Source: Endomychus coccineus (lineage: Eukaryota; Arthropoda; Insecta; Coleoptera; Endomychidae). Taken from it: a stretch of DNA of 64,000 nucleotides. Position numbers and translations under genes: made by a program. The notes beneath the pieces were generated by a model. It did no database searches. It was not told the origin of the DNA and was given only the letters and a program-made list of their open reading frames with translations. The stretch spans positions 191,852,315-191,916,314 of the forward strand of contig OY294068.1 in assembly GCA_958510875.1 (NCBI GenBank), written 5' to 3'. Positions 1 through 10,717 of this stretch are shown piece by piece (position 1 is the first letter of the stretch; the number at the start of each line of letters is the position of its first letter).

Positions 1-875
1 GGCACGTGGCGCCGTCTTGCAGAAATCATATATCGTCCACATCCATATCTTCCAATTTGGGCCAAAAGAAATTGGTTAACATAGATCGGTAGCGCTCTCC
101 GTTGACGGTGATGGCAATGTCATCGTCGTTTTCGAAAAAGTACGGACCGATAATGCCGCCGGACCACAATCCACACCAAACAGTGACTTTCAGCGGATGC
201 ATTGCCACTTGGTGGACCTCGTGCGGATTGGCATCGTCCCAAATCCGGCAATTTTGCTTGTTGACGTACTCATTCATCCAAAAATGGGCCTCGTCGCTGA
301 AGATGATTTTTTCGTTAAAATCGGGGTCTGCTTCCAACTGCTCCAGAGCCCAGTCAGCGAACTCACGGCGTTGTCTATGATTGTTAACCTTCAGCTCCTG
401 GGTCAGTTGAATCTTGTACGGGTGTAGACCTAAGTCCCGACGCAATATTCGCCAAGTTGATGTCTGCGAAAGGCCGAGTTCTTGTGAGCGGCGCGGAATT
501 GACTGCATCCGGTTCTCCTGCACAGACAGCGGCGATGTTTTCGGCAGATCTTGCGTTTCTTTCACGTACAGGTGTTGGCTGATTGTGCAGTGAACCAGTC
601 AACTCAAATTTTGCCACGAGACGTTGAATTGTCGACTGGGAAAGATGACCATGCAAACCGTAAAATGGGCGCAAGGAGCGCATCGTTGCAACAAGAGAAC
701 ATCCATTTTGATAATAAAGTTTTATCATTTGAACGCGTTGCTCGACATTGTTACTTGCCATGGTGATTTGTCTTGAGTGACTGAATAATAAACAATATAT
801 TTGACAGATGCAGCCTAAATAATATGGCTGCCATGAATTGTCAAAATCTACCCGTCCCTATTGGAAAACCCTTTA
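1..875 (-). mobile_element. mariner-family transposon copy 1, broken transposase, cut by window edge
   Basis: A cut-and-paste transposase gene read on the minus strand. The N-terminal part (761 to about 560) starts MASNNVEQRVQM and carries the helix-turn-helix region. The catalytic part (about 565 to 26) contains IIFSDEAHFW, with the first catalytic Asp, and PLKVTVWCG. The two parts are in different frames and overlap near 560, so the copy has a frameshift. The remaining catalytic residues would lie left of base 1. The right terminal repeat ends about 875 in ggaaaacccttta. It is a close relative of the copy at 22134-23430 (+). It is clearly mariner-like; the exact clade is less sure. Confidence 0.88.
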
Positions 876-881
876 GATAAA

Positions 882-994
882 TCTACGAAATACACCTAAA
901 GATAAAAATAGTGATACTTTGTTGCTGTCAATCTAAACCTAGACAATATCAAGTCCAAATAAATGCCTACTTAACATTACTTAAGTACATTCTG
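882..994. repeat. Direct repeat flanking a LINE remnant (left copy)
   Basis: This segment, from ataaatctacgaaata to acttaagtacattc, is repeated in the same orientation at about 2614-2690, with some internal length differences. The two copies bracket the LINE remnant. At roughly 75-110 bp it is far longer than an ordinary LINE target duplication, so it may be a local segmental duplication. Confidence 0.7.
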
Positions 995-2575
995 AGCCTA
1001 TGCCGATGACTTGGCTGGTGTCACCTTCGGGCGGCACTTGGAGGCGCTGTGCGAGCTGCAAAACACGCTGCTCGGCATAGTGGACGGCTGGTGCCGCACG
1101 GAGGGCCTCAGGGTAGGTGAATCCTGACAAAACGGGAATTCTTCAGTTTACAAGGAAACGCAAGCTGGGCACACTGCCAGAGATTAGTTTCTCTGGCAAG
1201 GTCCAGCAATTCAAAGGGTCGGCGAAATTTCTGGAAGTAATCCTACTCTAAACAGACCTGGCGCGAAGACCTCGAATATCGAGTGAGGAAGGCTTCTACG
1301 TCATTTTGGGGGTGCAGTAGAGCTTTCAGCAGCACATGGGGATTACAGCCAAAGATTCTTTATTGGCTCTATACCGCTGTCATCAGGCCTATGGTTACCT
1401 ATGAGGGTGGTGGTGGTCGGGGATAAAGACTGGTATTTCCCAGCGCCCCCTGGACCGACTGCAGCGACTTGTATGAGGTCGGCTCCAACGAGAGCCCTTA
1501 AAGCTCTTGCCGTATTACCATCACCTCTACACTTATACATAAAAACTGAGGCCATGAGAACGGCGTATAGGTTAAAGGGCCTATAGGCCACTGGACCAAA
1601 CGCACTCTCGTGGACACTCTTCGACTTTAAGTGAGGCAATATATAAATACCCCATACTAGAAATGAAGCGCAAGATAGCATGATCCCAGCTATATATCTC
1701 ACTTCTCCCAAAATCCTCATCCCGGATAGAGGAGATTGGAGTAACGAAACTCTCAACTTACAGCCACCAGACGGATCGAGTGTACCTAAAAAGGCGAAAC
1801 ATCACATCTAAGTGACTCTGGGCGCTTACTGCACGGTTTATCAGGCGGAGGTCTACGCAATCTTGACTTGTGCCATGGAAAACCTGCGAAGAAACTATGT
1901 AAATAGGCGCATATATATCTGCACAGACAGCCGGTCGGCTCTGGGAGCTCTCAAATCACCCAGTCACATCAAGTCAAAGAATGCAGGGATACACTGGCTG
2001 AATTAGCCAGGAGAAATAAAATTCAACTCGTCTAGGTCCCTGGACACAGTGAAGTTGTAGGAAACGAAATGGGCGACTTTATCAAATTGCGTTGGGGGTC
2101 TCGCCCTTGTGGGCCAACTGAATAAAGAGTGGTTTGAATTGTGGTGAGAATCACCACGCATGAGGCAGGTCAAGTTCTTCATCAAAGAAAAGCCTTTCTC
2201 TGAACAGACGGGACATCAGAGAGGTGACTGAAATCCTAACCGGTCACTGTCGTCTTAACAAACATCTCCACACTATGGGCATCACAGATGACCCAATATG
2301 TAGGAAATACAGAGATGTGAACGAAACTGCCTCTCACATCCTGTTGGAATGCCCAGCATTAGCATCCCTCAGGCACCGACACTTCGGAGAATCAAAACTG
2401 CTCCCAGAAGAACTTATGGAAGTCAGCACTGACAATATTCTGGGTTTCTGGCGGGCCACAAGCCTGCTAGAATAGAATAGGCTTCTGCCCACGGGGCGCA
2501 CAATGGGACCAACTAAGTGGCCTAAGTCCATTTTGGGGGATAAGCCCTCCCCTCAAATGATGATGATGACGAAGT
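995..2575 (+). mobile_element. Degenerate non-LTR retrotransposon: RT and RNase H remnant
   Basis: Plus-strand translation gives a reverse-transcriptase YADD box at about 1001-1012, followed by broken RT C-terminal frames to about 1400. An RNase H segment lies at about 1812-2006 ([30 protein letters not shown]). A cysteine-containing C-terminal piece follows at 2224-2475 ([20 protein letters not shown]). The 3' tail ends in a tgatgatgatga run near 2560-2571. Stops and frameshifts interrupt every segment, so it is dead. RNase H after RT and the C-terminal CCHC-like region fit I/Jockey/LOA-group LINEs. A sister copy lies reversed at 26212-27195. Confidence 0.85.
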
Positions 2576-2613
2576 AACTCAAGGGGAATGCAAATTTTGA
2601 ACAATTCATTCCA

Positions 2614-2690
2614 CATAAATCTACGAAATAATAATAGCAATACTCTATTGCTGTCAATCTAAACCTACTTAACATTACTTAAGTACATTC
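2614..2690. repeat. Direct repeat flanking a LINE remnant (right copy)
   Basis: Right partner of 882-994. It shares gctgtcaatctaaacct and acttaacattacttaagtac but is shorter inside. Confidence 0.7.
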
Positions 2691-4887
2691 AATTACTATT
2701 AAATATAATACACATACCGTATTAAGTTCAATGTGAAATTAATTAAGACAGAATGATCATAGCGAACGAAGTCGTTTCTCGATTCAGTAGGGTTATTTGG
2801 CAAATGTATAGCGGCCAAATGGTAATTGAATATTGAAAGTTTGACTCAAACTAATTATGATACTAGAAATGTACTGGCATAAAAATTCAATGTAGAACCT
2901 TAAATCGTTTTCGATTTATTGATCACAGTAAGATCATTGGTGAAATGAGGTAAAATCAATATGTTGTAAACTTAATGATGCTCATAGGATCCGATATTGG
3001 GACAGTTTATACACATGGATTATGTTGACATACGAAAACCTATTTGCTCACTCATCCAATGCTACGTAACGTACAATTATTGGAATTCGTTCTCTCAGGA
3101 CAAGCTGTCGTTCGAAATTCCAGTTTAATTTGTCCAAAAAGCTCGCACATAGTTCCCCACGGGAATGACGTGCCGAATAATTCATTAATTTGGGAACTTT
3201 CATTAGCAAGGAAAATAAGGGAGAATGGCTCTTCAATGTGAATGTTTCCCGTTATTGTCTATGCTGATTTGGAATCCCTTTAAATTGTGTTAATTTCTTC
3301 AGTTACATTGAGGGGTCTGGCTGAAAATTTATTCAGGAAAATGGGAAGGTATATCAGCGAGTATATTAGTGATTGAAACGAGGCCATACGATGTATCTGT
3401 TTATTGTCCAGTCCATTTTGTAGCACAATGTGAATAAATTTACTATGATCATAGAAGCAAAATTACTAATTTTGAGAGGTTTTTCTTGCTCTACAATGCG
3501 ACTGGTATGTCGGCAATCAATAATAAGAAATAAAAATGTTCTCGAGAGGGTAAATAATTCGTGAAAATAAGTATAACTGAAATGCCTATGTCACTTGGAA
3601 TTTCACAATATCTTCATGGCAAAGCTTTTGGCCTAACATAAGTTCTTGGCCTGGCATGAAGATTTTGATCAATAAATTAACGTTTCATCTTTACATATTT
3701 CTAATTAACTTTTCACGAAGCAGAGCTATATCTGAAACCTCATCTTTACTGCTGAAAAGGAGTTTATGTATCAATTATTCTTCTATGCTTACCATAATAT
3801 CTTTTGAATAATAAGTATACAAAAAATTTTGAAGCACGTTAATAACATCTTTGATTAAATTTAGGTTACTGGGAGAATATACATAAACTTGTTGTGCATA
3901 ACGATAGGTTTGCACTGGAAATTTACAGTAATACAAGGAATATCATCTTCGGATTTTGGAAAAAGCCAAAACATAATATCACACAGTACAGTGGCCCGTA
4001 AGCCATCCGAATAAGGAAAAACGGTGTTATAATTGTCATATTATTTTCCTGTTTTCGAAACAATTTCTCGAAAAGGAATTTATAATCAACTAATCTCATC
4101 AATCGTAATTTTAATACTGCCAGGAAATGAAACATGTATTATTCGCAATTATGCAACAACGTAATATTATATGTTATTTAGATATAATCGAGAAGTCATC
4201 GAAAATGACGGAGACCGATGACCGATGATATATTATCGATTATTAAAATAATATTAAAAATAGATCAAATTATTAATAATATGAGTTGGGTGGGGTTCGT
4301 GAAATTTAGAAGTTCAACATTAAACCTAAAAGTTTACACGAATTTCGTTTTACTTCACACGACAATTGTCCTTCGGGTGTCGTATTTCAAAATTTTCCTG
4401 GTAGTCTACGTAATTTTATACTACGATAAGACTTTATGTTAAAAATTAGGAAAATGTTTTCTACACCTAAAAAACCACGAGAATTAAGTTGTTTTCTACC
4501 TACACAATTTTTTGTACCTAACACTCAATGACGAGCAAATGTATCCAAAATAACATTTCTAATTCATAAGAAATTAATGATTTCTGACCTCTACTTTGCT
4601 TCCTAAAATTAACTAAGTAATTAGGTACAATCGCCAAAGGTATTTTGGCGGTTAGAGTATCTAGGCACAAACTCACATTTTTTATAGATCAAAACCACCA
4701 ATATCAAAATTTCGTAGTACAGAAACTTATACAAACAAAAATTTCTTAATAACACCTGATACAGTTACCGAGTCATGCAACGTGTAGGTACATCGGATAA
4801 TCAAGATTTCAATCGAAACATTTAAGTGAATTTATATTTGTGTGAACAAACAAAACGCTAAAGCAAATATGTATTCAACATTCTCAG
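2691..4887. other. AT-rich stretch with no recognisable gene
   Basis: I see only short, low-complexity frames on either strand and no conserved domain, splice-consistent exon or terminal-repeat pair. If the neurobeachin gene continues leftward, this is part of its first large coding intron. Confidence 0.5.
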
Positions 4888-5053
4888 GTGATAACGTGTA
4901 CCTGTTCTGATAAGAACTGCCAGTACATAGTAAACCCATACCTACCATATTGTTTAAATTATTAACATGTGATAACGTGTACCTGCTTTGATAAAAACTG
5001 CCAGTACATAGTAAATTCATACCTATCATATTGTTTAAATTATTATTAACATG
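4888..5053. repeat. Tandem duplication of an about 81-bp unit
   Basis: Two adjacent units start gtgataacgtgtacctg at 4888 and 4969. They differ by a handful of substitutions and a short ATT expansion near the end of unit 2. The array lies just downstream of the neurobeachin exon, in its predicted intron. Confidence 0.88.
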
Positions 5054-5282
5054 TTAAAACGTACACGTTGAGATTGTCACGCCCACCTGCATGCAGGTAA
5101 ACTTTTCATGTCATTATTTTGTTACTATTTCAACAAATTAATGCTCTGAAATTATAATTAGCTAAATTTAACCGAAAAAACATCGGAGTGATCGACTCTT
5201 GAAGACGACAATAATGTTTGTTGTCTGTCATATTTTAGAGGTTACCAATATTAAAGTAGTAGGTATTTCGAATTAAACTCAC

Positions 5283-5495
5283 CAATTGCAAAACGGTGTT
5301 CACAACTTCCCTGTTCGAAACCTGGCCAACTTCGATAAGTCCAATAAGAACAGCAAACTTTATATTATCGTTCATAGCCATTCTCACCACTTCTTCGGGG
5401 TGTTTTATGTCACATAAAGGGGGTGAAGTTAAGTCCGCCATAGCGGATGGTTGAGTTAATAGTCCACACACTATTTTGTCAATGATTTCTCGCAC
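5283..5495 (-). CDS. rg: Neurobeachin/LRBA homologue (Drosophila rugose), N-terminal coding exon
   Basis: The exon encodes about 71 residues starting [18 protein letters not shown]. It contains the segment [20 protein letters not shown], which I recognise as the start of the conserved armadillo-like N-terminal region of neurobeachin and LRBA, BEACH-domain scaffold proteins that bind PKA and act in vesicle trafficking and synaptic membrane protein targeting. The exon ends at a good donor (GTGAGT on the minus strand, 5282 downward), immediately before the point where family members continue with LVGGEF. No further exon is visible down to base 1, so the rest of this very large gene lies beyond the left edge. 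An internal Met (residue 19) is an alternative start. The gene diverges from the orphan gene at 7026. Confidence 0.85.
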
Positions 5496-7025
5496 TCATT
5501 TAGTTCAGTTCACTATAAATTACACAAAACACGAATAATTTTCATCACATGATAACAGCACAAAATACAAACTACCATGTTGATTGAAAAAGTGACAGGA
5601 TGACAGATAGCGATACTGCGCAGCGCCGCAAGCCGGTCGGGTCCTAGTATTTCTGTCCAGCTGAAAGTCCAATAAAATTAGAATATTTAAAGCAACTGTT
5701 GTCACCTAGGGTTCAGGTGCAGCGATTGAGTCGAATATCTCCGGAGAGGCATGGCTTGATAGGCACGCCTACAGATGGCCCTCGAGTGTCGGAAAGAGTA
5801 CAGTGACTATACAAGTACTGTAGAAAAAAGTAGTTATCTACTTTATGTAAAGTAAACATAAGGAATGTCGAATCACAGAACAACTAACGTTTTATTTGAT
5901 TCAGGATCCATAGGAGTGACTTCAAGCAAAATTATTTAATATTATAACAGGTTGATATAACGTATTCAATATACCACCTGCATTGGTCTTGCTGACTAAG
6001 GTAATAATTAATAAAGCCTCCGATATTGCCTTTTGCTTGGTTCGAAACTACAAGTTGCAGGGTCCATCGCAGATTATTTTTTTTAATTTTGAAGGGCTAG
6101 TTTTTGTAATTTTTATGTATTTTTAATAATACTAGGTTATTTGAAATGTGGTGATAGATGTTCCATCTTTCTATACATTTGATTTGTCTTTTCCTTGAAC
6201 TAAAATGCATGGTGGGAGGTACGAATCTTACTATATATCTTCTCGTAGGATTCATTGTTTGAAATTTGTTAAACAACTAACTTGAACTTCAAATATTTAC
6301 GTATTCGAAGCCGGAATAAGTAGAATACTTGAGTTCCATTCATCAAAACAAATCACAGAATGATTCGAATATTAATTTTCATTTCCACCCAGGATTCAAA
6401 TTTACATTATCAAAACAAATATTAACTAAGGCTTCTTCCATCAAGATATGAATGGAAAGGCAATTAGTAGCTACTATGAACAGTTCATACAAACACGAAT
6501 TTCAAAAATAAAATGACCAAACTCTGAATTATAGATAATAGCTAGCAACTTATGTTCGGTCCCGCTAATGTCCATTTCCTAGACAATAAGTAACATTCTC
6601 TTTGCTATTGAGTTTTGAGTTATGTTACTGTTTCAATTGAGTAATTGAGCATGGCAGAATTGGCAGATACTCAGGTAGTATGAACAGCCTTCGTGGTATG
6701 AACAATGGCAACCTCATTATCGACTTATCGAAGCTCCAGCAAAGTTCAAAACAAGAAGGCTAGAGAGTAGAGACAATCTTCTTGGTTCTCCAAGTTTGGT
6801 GCTCAGTTGTAACGCTGTCAGACATAAATGTCAGAACTCCACGCGCATAAGTAATATTGAGATCATAGAAATATTGGAGCAGAGAAATATCTGAACTGAA
6901 CTGTCAGTTCTTCAGTTTTACATGCGCACTACGTTCTCTATAATTTTTGCAAATTGTGAATTACATTGGATGTTAATATCTACATACTTTGTCTACTAAT
7001 TACTAATTGTGTTTACTTGTGAAAA
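5496..7025. promoter_or_regulatory. Intergenic region between divergent genes
   Basis: 1.5 kb separates the neurobeachin start (-) and the orphan gene start (+). It probably holds both 5' leaders and promoters, but I cannot point to a definite core promoter motif. No transposon terminal repeats or coding exons were recognised. Confidence 0.4.
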
Positions 7026-9754
7026 ATGACAACGAATGTTATAGATTTAACCCGCAAAACTACTTTCGAAGTTCGTGAGTAACTTATTTATGTTAAGTAC
7101 CTAAATACCTTATAAAACAATATCTTGAACTTACTTCTATTTGATAAAATTAAAAGACTGCCTGTTTAAATATTATTTGGGGATAATAATATAGATTGAG
7201 GTATTTGTAAATAGTGAAACAAGAGTATCACCAAGTTTGAAATCTTTCAATTTTGCGGAAGTTACTAAATTCATTAACTAACCATATTGCTATGTTATAA
7301 GTGGGACAATCAATGTTTAAAATGATTGGTCTCATGGAATTAGCCGGCTTATGAATCTTAGATAAGCAATATAGTTTAGGAAGATTAGGATTCGATAGTC
7401 TAAGTTTGAATTTTGAATTATCGGAGATTTCAACTGTCCACGATTTTAATGAATGATTTACTAGTTTAACGCATTTAGATAAACGGTTCCTGGTAACCTG
7501 TTCATTCAACAAGGTATTTACCGAATTGTGATAATCGTCTTTGTCCATATTTACGATAGAATTTCCCTCATCTGGTTTCAAGTAATAACAGTATTTTCCT
7601 TTCAATAACTTACAGATATTATTGAAGTTTTTGGATGTACTTTTATATGATTTATTTGAATGTTCAAGAACTATCTTGCAGCTTTATCTTGAAAGTTGAG
7701 AGACCAAGTCGTAATTAATGGTGACAAATTCTTTCCCACACTGTGATATTCTCAAAGTTTTTGTGTAAATTTGGGTTTCATTCTCCAAATTTAAAACTGT
7801 AAACTTATTACTTTTCAGTTCTTGGTTTACATTTGTTTCTAATAATATGCAATAATTATTTCAGAACAACATCTCAAAGATGTACATATCGATATAAAAC
7901 CAGGTAATTATTTTATAAAATCTTCCGCAATATGAAGCTAATTCGTTTTCTATTCTATAGTAGGTTTATCCCAAAGAGTTCTATATATAGAGATGACAAG
8001 TCGGATTTATACCGTACTTTGGGAGTCTCCCTTTTTTCGTTCTTTACGCATGATCGAGGCAGACGACTTCATTTATGACGCTATTGCAGCAGAATAAAGT
8101 TATTTTTGTTATTTCGTTTTGTTTATATTATTGTTTTTGAGCGATTTAACCTCAATTTGTTTGTTATTTATGTATTGTTATCTATTTATTTTACAACTTT
8201 CCTGAATATCTTGAACGACGGAAATTGCGGTGTAAAACAATGTTGCTTCACCCAAGTTCACTTGCAAAAACTAGTCGACTCGATCGCTTGGGACGCGGAG
8301 AGAGGGTAACCGCGCTGGACTCCCAAAATACGTTCTCTTTATATGCAAACGATACAACTTGTCATCTCTATATATAGAACTCTTTGGTTTATCCATAGTC
8401 AAAGTATACCAGGTCTGCCGGAGCCTCCCTTCTACTCTTTTTAAAATTTTAGTGCAATCTGATTGGTCGTTTATTTCGTTTATTTAATGTCATAGACGAG
8501 GACATAATATGATGTTGTTACGTGCCGGCGACGAGCTGATGAGAACAAGGCTGTGATTGGAGGAACTGGATGACGTCACCCAGCTCGAGAAACGATGGAA
8601 GGGACGCTCCGGCAGACCTGGTATACTTTGACTATGGGTTTATCTGTCATTTCAAAATTACTGATCTGTATCTGGCTATTATAATATAAAAATAGCATTG
8701 TATGGTTTTCGGTTAGAGTTTTCGAATAATTTCAAGAATATACAATAATTTTCTAAATTAAAACAATTTTAACGTAATATGAAATGTTGTTAAAGTTTGA
8801 AAAAGATTTCAAGACATTTTTTCCTACATATAACATTTTTTTGGTTTTTGTTAGATTTTCAAAATATATACTGTCATTTTCACGCACACCACTGCAATTC
8901 TGTGGATGCTATTTCACTATATACCTTACACCAGTGGCTTTCAACCTTTTTGTGACGGAGCAAGATTTTTGGTAGCAATAGGAAAAAAGCTGAAAACGCG
9001 ATTGTGTTGACATGGTTATATTATTAAAGTAATCCGTTATTTTGAAACGTTACCAAAACGTAATTTTCTCACTTTCCCAATATTTCCGTTTCTGGATATA
9101 TTCCGTTTTACAGGATCGTGACTGTATGTAGACGTTTCGCCAAGCATTACTAATATGTTCCTCAGGGCAGGCTGCAACTAATTCTTAGACGTATTATCAT
9201 TGGGTAACCAATAGATATAATTCGATACTAGAAGATTAATGTTAATTCATTGACGATTCAAAAGCTGTAACTGGATTAGCCTTGAGAGAAACTACTATAA
9301 ATTAGGATTGAAGTAAATTTTTCAAATGTATATAATCATCTATATACATTTTTATTTTGTAGGTATATTCCACGCAATGTTGGATCTCACCGAAGCTGAA
9401 GATACAACTCTCATGATGATTTGTTACTCTTATCTCAGTAAGAATAATAATATCTCAGAATTACGGAACGCGTATTTCGTTATTATGGAAGTGAACGCAT
9501 TTCTCTATTTAGACAATTATACCGCTCAAACCTTGTACAAAATGTTTAACACATTGATCAATGGGAGTACGCGAACAATAAGACAGATCACAGTGGACAT
9601 GGTACAAGCCTATTTCAACAAAGAATATAATGTATCGATCCCTGGCAAGAAGCTAGAAGCCAAGAGCTTTAATAATTCTCCCAATGGAAGCCTATTTTGC
9701 ACCAATCGGCGTACTCCAATTCCTAGGAAGTTCAGGGATATCAATTTTACCTAA
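7026..9754 (+). CDS. Unrecognised two-exon protein of 146 residues
   Basis: Exon 1 (7026-7074) starts MTTNVIDLTRKTTFEV and ends at a consensus donor CGTGAGT in phase 1. Exon 2 (9363-9754) follows the acceptor TTTTATTTTGTAG and restores the frame exactly (codon CGT spans the junction). The joined protein is 146 aa, mostly helical, with stretches such as FHAMLDLTEAEDTTLMMI and IRQITVDMVQAYFNKEYN and a basic, low-complexity C-terminus. A polyadenylation signal aataaa lies at about 9793, just after the stop. I see no transmembrane segment or signal peptide and know no family for it. The intron holds a Penelope-like RT fragment and two MITEs. Function unknown; the two-exon structure is well supported by phase agreement. 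Confidence 0.65.
7228..7900 (-). mobile_element. Penelope-like retroelement reverse-transcriptase fragment
   Basis: The minus-strand frame 7605-7228 reads YYLKPDEGNSIVNMDKDDY and later PKLYCLSKIHKPANSMRPII, the characteristic KIHK motif region of Penelope-like RTs, where family members usually have YGLPKIHKP. Upstream sequence to about 7900 adds a further RT N-terminal piece in broken frame. The fragment is truncated on both sides, with no GIY-YIG endonuclease visible. It sits in the intron of the orphan gene. Confidence 0.8.
7971..8387. mobile_element. MITE with about 32-bp terminal inverted repeats
   Basis: The left end ccaaagagttctatatatag (continuing agatgacaagt) is the reverse complement of the right end, which finishes ctatatatagaactctttgg at 8387. 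Both ends are flanked by tttatc, a candidate 6-bp target duplication. No transposase is inside; the 67-codon frame at 8106-8309 looks non-coding. Confidence 0.85.
8394..8635. mobile_element. Second MITE, about 242 bp, abutting the first
   Basis: Inverted ends catagtcaaagtataccagg (8394) and cctggtatactttgactatg (8635) extend inwards through ctgccggagc. Flanking tttatc copies occur on both sides, one of them shared with the preceding MITE. Confidence 0.85.
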
Positions 9755-10717
9755 TTATTTTTATAATAATACTGTACCTACATGATATTTCCAATAAATC
9801 TTTGAATTTGGTTGGTTTCGAATTATTACAAAATTGGATATTTTAATGAGCTTGAATCAAAGACAAATCACAGATATGAAACATTAGATGATATTGTTCC
9901 AATCCATAGATAAATATTACTTCATATTACATACATAGATGTGTGTAAAAACAAAATAAACAAATATTTCTAGATCCTGGCTGAGGCTGATTCATAACAT
10001 ATTTTCAAATCTTCGAAGATTAATACAACAAAGACTGTTGTATTACAAATCAGTTGAATAAGAAACTTCGAAAATGCTTATTGCATTAATAAATCAATAG
10101 ATAATAGATAGAAAATGTGTGGGTGTCTGAATATGAAGTCTGGGAAAACTACTTTTATGTTGCCTGTTGATACCTGTAAAAATTATTCGTTGTTCATGAA
10201 TGAACTCAAGAACAAAAACGTGAGGAATAAATTAATTACGTATTATCCATGTTAACCAGTGTCAATGAGAACAAATTGAGTAAAGTTTTAAAATCTTCAA
10301 GCATTTCTTGTTTTGAGTAAAATAAGTGTCCTGTAAGTAACCACCCTAATAATTCAATTATTTTGAAATGTAATAGATGTAATGCCTTGACCCTAAAGGA
10401 GGGTGTAATATATAACTCTGTAATTGTTCGTTTCTGTCTGTTTTTTTTTATACACTGTTTCAACCTTTTGTTGGATGATTTTAAGAATTGCAGTGGAATT
10501 TATATTTATAATATTTTCACTGTATTTCGTGACCAGTAAATTCATTGTTTTCATCTGGTTATCACTTTCTACTATTGCATTGCATACTGGTCCTGGTTTT
10601 TAAAAGTAGTTTTGGTTCTGGGTTCTATTAATATGAACTTATTACTGTGTAATCTTTGTAGATTACATTGGACTTCATTCAATTAAATTAATTATATACA
10701 GTAACCAAATTGCAACT
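9755..10717. other. Intergenic region upstream of LZTR1
   Basis: It holds the 3' end of the orphan gene (polyA signal near 9793) and presumably the LZTR1 promoter and 5' leader. No other coding or repeat structure was recognised. Confidence 0.45.

Noticed and set aside
1343..1756. 137-codon minus-strand frame with hydrophobic stretches
   Set aside because: It lies antisense to the LINE remnant and has no conserved domain or splice support; a shadow frame.
10236..10463. 75-codon minus-strand frame upstream of LZTR1
   Set aside because: Low-complexity AT-rich translation, no start context or homology, and it sits in a likely promoter region.
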